DNA of 64,000 nt from Mesorhabditis belari (Eukaryota; Nematoda; Chromadorea; Rhabditida; Rhabditidae): NCBI GenBank assembly GCA_958450365.1, contig CAUEEP010000133.1, positions 1 through 64,000 on the forward strand, given 5' to 3'. Numbering within the stretch: the stretch's first letter is position 1; every line of letters begins with the position of its first letter. Of the stretch, positions 42,157 through 52,541 are shown one piece after another. Both the position numbers and the translations under genes were made by a program. The notes below the pieces were generated by a model. The model saw only the letters and a program-made list of their open reading frames with translations, searched no databases and was not told the DNA's origin.

Positions 42157-44855
42157 ATGACTCTGTGCCGTAAGATCGCTAGTTTCAGAGACAAAAATGT
42201 AAGTTCTCATATTTTAAAGTTGTCTAAGTATTTCTAGAATAACAAAAAGGGCTTCATGCTTTATAACTTGGATCACTTGGTGAAAAGATTTGAGCTTTGG
42301 AAAGAGGAATTCCCGATGGTTGAGGTAAATGAAACAATGAAAGGAATAGCATTCACAAGCTTGAGCTTTTTAAATAAGTTTTGAACAAAATTGACTAGAT
42401 AATCAATAATCTATGCGAAAGAATTTCTTTTCTTTTCTATCTAATCTATGCAACAATCAAATTCAGCCATTTTATGCGACCAAAGCCAATAACGATCCGG
42501 TGATTCTGCGAATTCTCACTGCGTTTGGGTGCTCGTTTGATTGCGCGAGTCAGAATGAAATCGATTTGGTAAAATATTGCTTTAAGAATGTTTGAATCTA
42601 TGAAATAAATTATTTTTTACATTTAGTTGATCAAACTGGGAGCAAGCCCATCACAGATCATTTTCGCTCATCCCGCCAAAACAGAAGAGTCCATTTTGGT
42701 AAGCTGAAACTTTTAAATGTTGATAAGTAAATATTTTAGCTGCTTGATCTGTGCTGGAGTTAAGCATTATATATTTAGTTTGCTAAAGCGCATGATGTGA
42801 AACTCTTGGTTGTGGATTCAGTTGAGGAGTTGCTAAAACAGAGCCGTTTATTTCCTGGATCGAAGTGAGTTGAATCGTTGAATGAAGCTACTTTGAAAAA
42901 TAGAAAAATAGCCTTTCTGGCACACTTTTTTGCTATTATTGTATTCTTATTTTCTAACTTTAGATCTGTTATTCGAATCTCAGCCTCAAGTTCTCAATCA
43001 ATCTCTGACTTGAGCGTTAAATTTGGTGCCGATCCAGAAGAGGAGGCACCTGAAATTATCAAGATTGGGGCGAAAGAAGGGATAAATATTCATGGAATCA
43101 GGTTAATATTTGAAAATTGCTTCAAAATAGTTTAAAGATTTAAAAGAGTACCTGAGAATTTCAGTTTCCATGTCGGTACAGGCTGTGAGGATCCAGCGGC
43201 GATTCCGAGAGCGCTGCGAGCTGTTAGTTACTGATTATTGCAGAGTATAAGTGTCTGAAATTAGATGTGAAACAAGAATTCCGATTATAAATTGTTCATT
43301 GGCAGGTAAAGAAGTTGATTTTGATGGGTCGAGAAGCTGGACATGAGATGAAACTCGTCGATATTGGTGGAGGTTTCAATGGGTACAATGATCAGAAATT
43401 TAGAGAGGTTTCACTCTTCGAATATCTGATTTAAGAGAAGTCAAATCTAAACTAAAGCCAAATCTACCAATATTTTTATGATCTAAATTCCAATTCCAAT
43501 TTCAACCTAGCTTTAGTGTGCTGCTGGAGCCAGGCCGACAATCGAAGCGCTCAAAGAAGAGCTTGATCTGCGATTCATTGCAGAGCCGGGCAGGTGGGTA
43601 AGTTACAAATGTAACTAGCTTCAAAAATAGATCTAACTAGGCCTTTACAATAAAAGCTAAGATTTTTAGATACATTGTTGCTCCTTGTGCAAGTATTTGT
43701 GTGAATGTGCAACTCGGAAAGGAGGTTTCAGCCGCAAAGATCACGGGAAATCGTGGGTTTCTGATACTTTTGTAGACAAAATTTCTTTATAGCAGCCGAT
43801 AAGGATAAACGAGGAATCGAGTATTATATAACTTCATCTGTTTTCGGAACATTTGTTTGTTGTTGGTATGGATATTTGAACTCAGAGGGACGGCCGCTAT
43901 TTGTGAGATTTCTTTGGGAATTGTTAGATTTTTTGTTTAGCCAAAAGGTGGTGAGCAATTCGTGTCAAGAATTTGGGGACCAACTTGTGATTCAAAGGAT
44001 CAAATTGAGGTAAGAAATGGAGGAGACGAAGAAAACTGGTCAATGAGTAGAACTAGAACTAATACTGACCATAACACTATAAGTTTATAAAATGTTAAAA
44101 GCTAATGTCAGTGCTAGTTCATGACACTATAAATACATGGGTTTTATAGGAAAAAGCTATAGGTTTTCCTTGTAAAACTTGATTTACGATTTATGATCCC
44201 ACGCATCTTTCGGGTGTTAACGGTCCTCTTTCGTCCTCTTCCGAGCTTGGACTGAACATGCTCCTCATCTTTCCATTGCTTTACGATCTTCTGGACGGTC
44301 CTCAGAGCCACCCCAAGCCTCGATGCGATCGACGAGTTCTTCATGCCGCTCGTCGCCAGCTGTGCGATTGCGTCCCGACTAGCGCACGTCTTTGTCATGA
44401 CCTAGAAAACAACTTTTTTAACAAAAATAATAAACAACGATAAAAAGAATATTAAAACACAAAAGGATGAGTAGTAATGCTTTATACATTGTTTAAAACT
44501 ATGTCAGATGCTGCGCGCATGTAATTTTCAGCCACCCTGTATTTAACCCGGTTTAATTACCCAAGTGGATTAGTCCAAACTTTCCCTAACACCTTCAACT
44601 TTCAGACGAACAAAATGATGGAACGTTTGGTTTGCGGTGATTGGATCTACTATGATTTCAAGGGAGCATACACGTTGAATATTATCTAGTAAATGAAAAA
44701 AAAGATAATCTTTAGAACTGTTTATGAAGCGCCATTCAACGGTTTCCCCCATCCAGAACATTTATTCGCTTCTTCGGAGAAAGTTTGGTAAGTTTGGAGC
44801 TGTGATTTGAACAAAATGGAATTTTAGGGATCGTATTAAAGAAACTCTACTGTAA
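42157..44855 (+). CDS. Ornithine decarboxylase (PLP-dependent)
   Basis: It converts ornithine to putrescine, the first step of polyamine synthesis. Exons carry PFYATKANNDPVILRILTAF (the lysine that binds PLP), FDCASQNEIDL, RISASSSQSISDLSVKFGAD, FHVGTGCEDP (PLP phosphate binding), LVDIGGGFNGYND, RFIAEPGRYIVAP, FVSRIWGPTCDSKDQIE (the catalytic cysteine) and CGDWIYYDFKGAYT. All key residues are kept, favouring a true decarboxylase over an antizyme inhibitor. The start at 42157 is the first ATG of the exon after ATTTTTCAG; an upstream exon is possible. Oddity: across the last intron but one (44688-44714) the only phase that reads on (VYEAPFNGFPHPEHLF) creates TA|A, and the unspliced frame has TAG, so the last 35-40 residues may not be made. 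Confidence 0.85.
44110..44545 (-). mobile_element. Tc1/IS630-type transposase fragment in an ODC intron
   Basis: Minus-strand frame 44398-44144 begins MTKTCASRDAIAQLATSGMK and continues IASRLGVALRTVQKIVKQWK and GRGRKRTVNTRKMR, a paired-type helix-turn-helix followed by the GR-x-R hinge of Tc1-like transposases. No DDE domain follows. CAGCCACCCTGTA at 44530-44542 looks like an element end (TACAGGGTGGCTG outward). It is intronic, between SKDQIE and TNKMMERL. Confidence 0.75.
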
Positions 44856-44925
44856 TGTGTTCAATAAATCAAGTTCAGACAACTATTTACTTTTCAATAA
44901 ACATTATTTAAATATCATTTATTAG

Positions 44926-45218
44926 ATTTGTAACGAAAAACATTTGTCGGTGCTTTACCGTTGGAAATTGAAGGCTTTTCTCAGTTAATTTTGGTATCAT
45001 TTAATGCGCAATTTTATTCTGCATCGAATGATAATTAAAATATTCAGCATTAACCCTTCGATTTTGCATATTTTAATTATCATTCGATGCAGAATAAAAT
45101 TGCGCGTTAAATGATACCAAAATTAACTCAAAATATAATAAGAATAAGAAATATAATAAGAAAAACCTTAACTTGCCCACCGCAAAAAGGACTGACAAAT
45201 GTTTTTGTTACAAATCTA
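44926..45218. mobile_element. Palindromic MITE between convergent genes
   Basis: Ends AGATTTGTAACGAAAAACAT (44926) and ATGTTTTTGTTACAAATCT (to 45218) are inverted. A long internal arm pair (about 44988-45045 and 45066-45127, around TTTTGGTATCATTTAATGCG and its inverse) is almost perfect. The right end touches the amidase stop codon (TCA at 45219-45221), so the element now forms the 3' end region of that gene and the 3' flank of ornithine decarboxylase. Confidence 0.85.
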
Positions 45219-48200
45219 TCATTTATGAGCTTCTTTTTCTCGCTCAATCATCTCAGCGAGTTCAACTAGCCAACCATCAGAGCCATTAGGTCCAATAATC
45301 TGCAATATATCTAAGAGTTCATAGTCTTCTTCGTCAATATCACAGTAATAGCCAATTCTCACCGATACAGACAGCGGCATTCCTTCATTGTCAACGCCGT
45401 ACGGCAAAGCGACGACTGGGAGATTTAAAATGTTGTAGATTCCTGAAAAGTGAGCAAATTCTTGTTTAGTCTATTCTTTTCTATAGTTTCAACTTGTCTA
45501 CAAAGATTTTTCCCACCTGTGTGAATGTAATTGAAATACGGTATCTCCCCATGATGAAACGCGGCTCCTCGAGGCCAAGTTGGGTGAACAATGATCGAGT
45601 CTTCGCCGAGAATTTGATCGAAATCCGCACGAAACTCGGATACACAAGTGATTAGCTGAAATAAAAACGATTTATCAAATAGAAACGATTTATCGAATAG
45701 AAAAGATTTATCAATTTATTAACCTCATTCTTTTTTTCATCATCATACATTCGATCAAGAGCATGATAATCAAAAATTGATCCCAACGAGTGTCGCGATT
45801 TTCCAGTGAACCACTTTGGGATCTCGGTTATCCAGTGAAATTTTTCCTGAAACTCTTTTGAAAATTTAATCTTTTTTGAAAGATTTTACATGTTCTTCAT
45901 AGAATCCAGCTAATGTCGCTTTTCGATTTTTGTTTTTTAATGGATAATCGTTGAAATATGCAACCAAAATGTCTATATATTTTGATTGGATTTTTGATAG
46001 ATTTATGTAAGAAATATTTGCATTGAAAGCTTTTTGGAGGATTGTTACAATCTAAAATGAACTATAAACTTTATTCAAATGAAATTCACCGATCTTGAGC
46101 TCTCTTGAGCTTCAATTGAATAGTGTTCCATCCATGGAACGCGGGCGAAAGTGGGAATGTGAATTGTTTTCACTCGTCGATTTTGATTTGATAATTCTTT
46201 TGTGAATAACTAAATATTTTGAATACGATTGCTAATTTATTAGAAAACTTTTAAAACAAGGTTGAGATCCTCAGGGAAACGGGTGATTGGACCAAAGACG
46301 GCCATTTTTGACTCAACGGGATTGTCGAGGAATTCGGACAGAGGAAGAACACCTGAAATTGCTAAATCTTTTTCAAGCTAGAGTACTATTTGTCAATTAA
46401 TGAAATCTAAACCATTCAGTCTTTCCAGCATGGTCCAATCTAGCATTTCCTTTCCTTTACTCTTAACCTCACCCGATGTTGTCTTCAATCCATAGACTCC
46501 ATTGAGAGCTGCCGGAATTCGAATACTGCCAGCAAAATCCGAGCCAATGCCTAGCTTCATTTTTGATGTTTTGTGGATAAAAGCATTTTATATATGTCGT
46601 AGCCGATGAAGGATTTCAGCCGAAGAAGTCTCAGACTTCGGCTGAAATCCTGATGATCAAATTTTTTCGCTAACGAAACCTTCTTCGGCTAGCCGATTAA
46701 GTCTCAAAACTGAAATCTTGAGTTATGTATTGACTCAAGTCAATACCACAAGCTCAAGCCCTCTAAAAGGTGCTTAAAAGCTAAAAACGCATTCTAGTTG
46801 CAGTTGCATTTTGCATTTTTCATTGCAAATTGCATTTTTCGACCAAACTAAACAACAAAAATAAACAATAATACCAAAAAGCCGAACAATGCCAGGCGTA
46901 GCCAGCCGAACAGCAAGTGCTTCCCGCGTATCCGGGTGCGATCTTGCAATTTCCCCAGCCGCAGCTACACGAAAGGTTACAAATTCCACGACGAAGGCGT
47001 CCACTACGCTCCACTCTAAAAATGCAAGCTTGTTTTTTGACACTGTTAAATGCCAATCAAATCAAAAGCGAATTTTGATTCTTTCAAGCGAGAAATACGC
47101 GATAAATAGCCAAATGCAACTGCAACTAGAATGCGTTTTTAGCTTTTAAGTGCCTTTTAGAGAGCTTGAGTTTGTGGTATTGACTTGAGTCAATACATAA
47201 TTCAAGATTTCATTTTTGAGACTTAATCGACTAGCCGAAGAAGTCTGAGACTTAATCGGCTGAAATCCTTCATCGGCTACGACATATAGATCTGTTAAAG
47301 CTGACCAATGATCCAGCTGCTGCAATAAGCGCTCCTTCACCACCACTTGAGCCACCCGCATTTTTTCTAAAGTTTCTACAAATTAATCTCAAAAATCCAA
47401 TAACCTTGTATCATATGGATTCCCAGTTGTTCCATTTAATGGATTCGATGATTCAATCCACATACAATCCTCTGAAGTTGTTGTTTTTGCAATGAGTATC
47501 GCTCCAGCGTCAATCATTCTAATATTATAAGATATGCTATGGAAAGTTTAAGTAATTATTTTACTTTACTTAATTATTTAAAGTAAAAACACAGTTAAAC
47601 TTTTGATTACAATCGATATATGGAAAAGTAAACCTTCGAATGACTAGATGAGTCGTCGTTGAAACGTTTTCCTTTTTCCACCAGTTCCCAAGAGTTGTTT
47701 TTGTGTCTTAAACGTTTAAATCGAAGAATATAGAAGGAATTACCAATCTTTTCCAAAAATCCAAGTTTTAGATCTACCTTTAACATCGAACATATCTTTA
47801 CAAGTGAATGGAATTCCGAGAAGCGGTTTTGAAAACTCTAACTAAATCTCTGTTTTGGATTCTGTTTTGTTTTAGAAGTTTTTTGTGTTTTGTTTGACCC
47901 AACTTGATTCAATTCATTTTGATCACATTTCTCAAGATATTCATCGACTTCTTCAGCTTTTTGAAGAGCTTTCTCTTTGTACAATTCGACGACAGCATTG
48001 ATTATTGGATTTACCTTAATGAAATGGTAAGATTAACACTTTAAGCTTTACCGTTTCAATCCTTTTAATGTAAAGATCAATAATCTCTTTGCAAGTAATC
48101 TAAAAAGAAGTATTTCTGTAAAAACACATTTTAAAACTTTTCGTTCTCGAATTTTCGCGGAAAGTTTTGTGGCGCTGATCAGTAAAAGGGGTTCCTTTGT

Positions 48201-48376
48201 CGGTTTGACATGCTGCAAATGTTGAATGAATGAAATATACAAAAAACTTGTTCCACTTTTGCTTCTTTTCGGATGTTGATTAAATACAGAAAAAAATGGA
48301 CAATGAAACCGATGAGATTCGAGAGGGAAATTGTAAAGCTTTGTTTCAGAAAATGAAGTTCTTCTGTGAAAATCAT
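45219..48376 (-). CDS. Fatty-acid-amide-hydrolase-type amidase
   Basis: A membrane-anchored amidase of the signature family. ATG 48376 gives an N-terminal hydrophobic segment (SLSNLIGFIVHFFLYLINI), followed by LLLISATKLSAKIRERK, CKEIIDLYIKRIETVNPIIN then AVVELYKEKALQKAEEVDEY, and GIPFTCKDMFDVKG with the catalytic lysine. Next come MIDAGAILIAKTTTSEDCMW, NPYDTR, NAGGSSGGEGALIAAAGS (the signature cis-serine) and GIGSDFAGSIRIPAALNGVY (the nucleophile serine). It ends LNLPVVALPYGVDNEGMPLS, then EMIEREKEAHK. The Ser-Ser-Lys triad is intact, so the enzyme is predicted active on lipid amides such as N-acylethanolamines. The intron between GGSSGGE and the nucleophile exon contains the second long-TIR element (46594-47287). 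Confidence 0.9.
46594..47287. mobile_element. Long-TIR DNA element, copy 2 (about 0.7 kb)
   Basis: Its ends TATATGTCGTAGCCGATGAA / TTCATCGGCTACGACATATA and arms of about 200 bp match those of the element at 14219-15288. The interior (46800-47115) is quite different. It starts and ends with an extra inverted repeat, TTGCAGTTGCATTTTGC / GCAAATGCAACTGCAAC-like, extending the stem beyond GCATTCTAGTTGCAGTTGC, and encloses a GC-richer core with CCGAACAGCAAGTGC. It sits in an amidase intron. Confidence 0.85.
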
Positions 48377-49008
48377 TTTTGAAAATAATGGAATGACTGA
48401 AAGGGCTTATCTTCTCTCGGAATAGCAAATCGATTGCTTTTCGGAGTTTGTCAAAAACTTTTGTTGATATAAACCCAATAAGATCAACAAGATCAACAAC
48501 AAGATCAACAAGGTCAACAAGATCAACAAGGTCAACAAGATCAACAAGGTCAACAACAAGATCAATAAGATTTGATCAAAATAACTCCTTGAAATCATTG
48601 GGAGCTTAAAATTAGCTTCATCGTTGGTTAAATTTCGTTAAATCTTTCGATTTTGTAGGTTGATATTAGTTCTACTTTGATCTCTTTTGCTCAACGATTT
48701 GAGAAAAGTGATTTCTCTTTTCAACAACCTTCACAAGGACATTTGATTTTGATCGACATGTTTGTTCGAAATTTAGCCAAGTAATCATTGTTTTTCCTTA
48801 TGAATTTCATTTCAGCATCAAATTTATTATTCAAAGTAAAAAATTTCTCCATTTTATTTGAGTCATAATAGCTTTTTGCTTAAACATTGACTCATTGAAA
48901 ACAAGGAAATTTGTGGATAAAAGAGGAGATTAGATATAAGTGATTGTTTATAAAGAAGTATAAATATTGAGATTGAGGCTAAATATTGAGATTTAGAGCT
49001 TCAGCAAG
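48377..49008 (+). other. Divergent intergenic region with a 9/12-bp minisatellite
   Basis: 48478-48568 repeats AAGATCAAC/AAGGTCAAC about ten times. The LIL-rich open frame on the minus strand is a by-product of this array. The rest is AT-rich promoter space between the amidase (-) and lysozyme (+). Confidence 0.7.
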
Positions 49009-49771
49009 ATGTTTGCTTTGATCGTTATCGCTTCAGTGCTTGGTTGGTTTCTAATATCAATATCTAATATATAAACTAAAGTTTCTTTCAATTCTTCAGT
49101 AGTCTAGTTCAGTAGTCTTCAGTAATCTTCAGTTTCAATTCTTCAGTAGTAATCCAACAGCTGTTTTACCATAATAATCTTCAGGTACCACATCAGCAGG
49201 ATCGTGTATCGATTGTATCTGTCAACATGAATCAAATTGTCAACCAATTGGATGTCGAGAAGATATGGGATCTTTATCCTGTGGCTATTTTCAAGTTTTT
49301 AATTTTGTTTTAATACAAGGAATCAATTCTTTTTGTAGATAAAGCTTCCTTATTATCAAGACTGTGGAGAACCAGGGAAACAAGACGGGGAATCGACAGA
49401 GGATGCTTGGAAAAGGTGGGAAAGATCGTGGTGATTCTAATCATACCATCATGATGAGAAAATCAAAAAAACTAGAACTAAACTTTTAAATGTTTCCATT
49501 TCAGATGTTCTGATGACTACAATTGTGCTCTAAACTGTGTTCAGAACTATTTCGCTCGTTATCGTGGTTTCTGTTCGAATTACGGATATGGAGAGTGTGA
49601 ACAGTTATCGAGAATTCACAATGGCGGTTTGTTTACACAAATATTGTATAATAGAGATATTAAAAAGCTAAATAACTATAGAAATCAGTGTTTTCAGGAC
49701 TTTACGGTTGTCAAGCTGAGCGAACGAACGTTTATTGGGATTGGGTGAGAAATTGCTGTGGATGTTCGTGA
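49009..49771 (+). CDS. Invertebrate-type lysozyme (i-type, destabilase family)
   Basis: A secreted antibacterial muramidase, likely intestinal. Four exons. ATG 49009 begins a signal peptide (MFALIVIASVLG, then TTSAG). The mature part reads CIDCICQHESNCQPIGCRED with the catalytic glutamate, then MGSLSCGYFQ, IKLPYYQDCGEPGKQDG, CSDDYNCALNCVQNYFARY, CEQLSRIHNG and GLYGCQ, ending CCGCS. The cysteine-rich spacing and the SLSCGYFQIK-x-PYY-x-DCG motif are diagnostic. About 145 residues, normal for the family. AATAAA lies about 35 bp after the stop. Confidence 0.92.
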
Positions 49772-49976
49772 AGGAAAATCTATTTAATTCAAAAAAACAA
49801 TGTAAAAAATAAACGTTTGAACATTTTCACATACACTTGATAATATTTCCAAGTCAAGCAAACCAAAATTCTCTTTCCCAGCCAATCTCTCCATCAAATC
49901 TTTTCCCTTTTCTTCTCTCAGATTTCTCTAACTTTTCCATTCAAAAAACGTCTTTGTCAATCTATTATTGATTGAA
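49772..49976. other. Short intergenic region
   Basis: Contains the lysozyme polyadenylation signal (AATAAACG, about 49808) and the presumptive promoter of the EndoU gene. Nothing else seen. Confidence 0.5.
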
Positions 49977-52322
49977 TGAGACGTCAAAAATTTCTCCTTG
50001 CAACAATTTCATTTGTTATTTTATTTTTATTGATAAGCTATGTAAGTTCGAAAGCCGAATTACCAAGTTAGTTTTGCGTCAAGGACTTGTTTGTCAAGGA
50101 CAAGGACTTACTAGGGAAGATCGTCAACTTAAGATGGAATTTCAAAACAAGATCTATCATATCTTGTTCAGTTTTTTTACGAGCTTTCCCGAATCGGCCA
50201 ATATCTGTTTGAAAAACTGAACAAAGTAGGCTATGTCTCGTTTTGAAATTCCATCTTAAGTTTGCGACTTTTCCTAGTTAGCGTTTCAGTGGAAGACCAG
50301 TTTAATTTAAGATATCAATGTGAGCAAATCTGAATTGAAGACGATTTCTTCTCAATTATGGGATCTTGATGTGAATAGAGCTGGATCAGGAGATATTAAG
50401 ATAAATCTACAGGGAAAAACTCCTAGAAACAACAATGAAGATGGGGCTGATGAAAAGTGAAAAATTTTCAATCTTTGAATGATTTCAAGTTTGCAGATTG
50501 TTTTCTTTTGTAAATGAAGATTTACTTCAAAAAGAAACATTTCAAAAAACGATTGCACTTTTCGATAATTATCAACCGAATTTGAGACAAGAAGAACGAG
50601 ATACGGATGAGGTGAGTTTTCATTGAAATGAGATGAAGCTTGTGATTCACTACTTTATTTATTTGTGCTTTGTTTATCGTTAGGAGAAGCTCGGTCCCTC
50701 TTCCTCCTTGTCTTTCCATTCCTTTTTCTCAAAAAATCTGGCAAAGAAAGACCCAAGGGGAATCGAACCACCGATGTTCGACTTTAAAGCCAGGAGCTCT
50801 CACTGAGCCACAGGCGCAAACTTTTCGCTCCGAAGGAAAGAGTGAGCTTTTACTTCAAACCAAACCAAACCAAAAAAAATGAGCTTTATTTCAAACCAAA
50901 TCAAACTTTTAGGCTAAACGAGAGATTGACGAGTTCTTAGATGTCATTTTAACCAAGCCCGTATTGCTCAAAGTTTTTGATTTCCTGAAAGAAAAAGGTA
51001 GTTAATTGGATTTTAATTGGATTGTAAGAAAGCACCAAATAAGTTTTTTCTGCAAACAAACTTAGGCCATCCATTTGCATCAAGTAAAGAAGAATTCCGG
51101 GCACAAATACGAAAATTATGGTTTGGACGATTCTCGAGGAGTAAATCGGCAAAGAACAATCACATAAAGGATACGAGTGCATTTGAGCACACTTTTATTG
51201 GAGAGGTTGAGTGAAATGAATTGATCGTACTCAAATCTTTCAGTTAAATAGACGACGAGTCTCTGGAATGCATAACTGGGTACGGTATTATCTTTTAGAA
51301 AACGACGAGAATGAACAGATTGATTATCGAGGTTATTACCTCTCTATGAAGGTTTGAGTCTTTGAAAAGTATTGAATCTCAACATTGATTCAGGAAGATA
51401 TCGTTGTTGTTTCGTATAAATGGAAAGGGAAAAATATGAAGAAAATTGGGGGATTTTTCGTTGGAACAAGTCCCGAATATGAAATCGCTGTCTACACTCT
51501 TTGCTTTTTAGTGAAAAGAGGGAAATCTTGTGCGGTGGGTGGAATAAATGGAATCAATATGTTACGTCCGAATCTGAGGAGACGTCCATCTCCGATCCGA
51601 ACGTCCGAATCTGAGGAGATTCATTCTCCTCCGAAACGGACGTCCGACTCAGAGTCGGACGTTCTCTGAGTCGGACGTCCGTTTCAGAGGAGAATTGCCA
51701 AACCGTACATATTACCAAATTATTTGTGAAGAAAAAAAAGTAAATTGAGAGAATTTCCATTTTAACTTCCTTTTTCATTTGTTTTGTTCAAAACATTGGA
51801 TTTTGCATTTAAACTATTTGTTCTCAAGATCGGACGTTCGATTCCGAGAAGAATGATCATTCTCCTCTGAAACGGACGTCCGACTCAGAGATGGACGTCC
51901 GTTTCGGAGGAGAATGATCATTCTTCTCGGAATCGGACATCCGATCTTCGGAGGAGAATGATCATTCCGAGAAGAATGATCATTCTCCTCTGAAACGGAC
52001 GTCCGATTCAGAGATGGACGTCCGTTTCGGAGGAGAATGAATCTCCTCAGATTCAGACGTCCGGATCGGAGATGGATGTCTCCTCAGATTCGGACGTAAC
52101 AAATATATCAAATATCAAATCTCAACTCTCGAAAGCCAAGTCTATTTTTAGATCACAGTCAATGGATGTCCGGTCACTTTGATCACTCATGCTTGGAGAC
52201 AGGAAAATGATGTAAGCTGAAGAAAAAGCACAAGATTTGCACAAGATTTGAATTCCTTTCAGATATTCATTGATCACATTTACCCAAAAATCTATGAGAA
52301 TGGCCAATGTGTGAACAATTAA
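49977..52322 (+). CDS. EndoU (XendoU-type) endoribonuclease, secreted or membrane-anchored
   Basis: It cleaves RNA at uridylates, giving 2',3'-cyclic phosphates. ATG 49977 opens a signal/anchor ([18 protein letters not shown]). Splicing 50066 to 50312 joins ELP(N) to [20 protein letters not shown]. The core reads [56 protein letters not shown] and [11 protein letters not shown] (the two catalytic histidines), then [20 protein letters not shown] and [12 protein letters not shown] (supplying the lysine region). It ends [20 protein letters not shown] and [15 protein letters not shown] at 52322. The first intron has a 21-bp perfect inverted repeat (CTTAAGATGGAATTTCAAAAC, about 50131 and 50254). 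A SINE-like copy lies in a middle intron and a palindromic satellite in the last large one. Confidence 0.9.
50655..50825 (-). repeat. tRNA-derived SINE, copy 1
   Basis: Minus strand: GCGCCTGTGGCTCAGTGAGA (A box), then the B box GGTTCGATTCC, then CCCTTGGGTC, followed by the tail TTTCTTTGCCAGATTTTTTG and AGAAAAAGGAATGGAAAG. The copy at 52910 has the same head start (GCGCCTGT), B box and tail, so both come from one family. It is intronic in the EndoU gene. The anticodon stem is not intact, so it is not a functional tRNA gene. Confidence 0.75.
51555..52105. repeat. Satellite of nested palindromes, CGGACGTCCG type
   Basis: Two blocks (51565-51705 and 51830-52105) in the last large EndoU intron are built from GGACGTCCG, CTCAGAGTCGGACG, CTCCTCTGAAACGG and AATGATCATTCTCC units in alternating orientation. 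Almost every 20-30 bp is a self-complementary motif such as GGAGAATGATCATTCTTC. About 125 bp of ordinary sequence, including the intron's only AT-rich stretch, separates the blocks. Confidence 0.9.
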
Positions 52323-52541
52323 AGCAAATTGATGTAAAAATTGTCTTCAAATTATCACCAAGCCTTTGTTTACGTCATTTTGTTCGTTCTTTGATGTCCT
52401 CTCCTTCTTTTTGACCCTCTCAAATCGATTTCCCGCTTGTTTCCCTCAAAGAACGTTCATTGCTTGACCAAACTTTGATTTTCTCAATAAAATTTCATAC
52501 TTGGTTGGTGAATTTGCATCAGATTCAAGTATTATTTGAAA

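Noticed and set aside
48407..48598. Minus-strand leucine/isoleucine-rich frame that looks like a membrane protein
   Set aside because: It is a by-product of the AAGATCAAC/AAGGTCAAC minisatellite.
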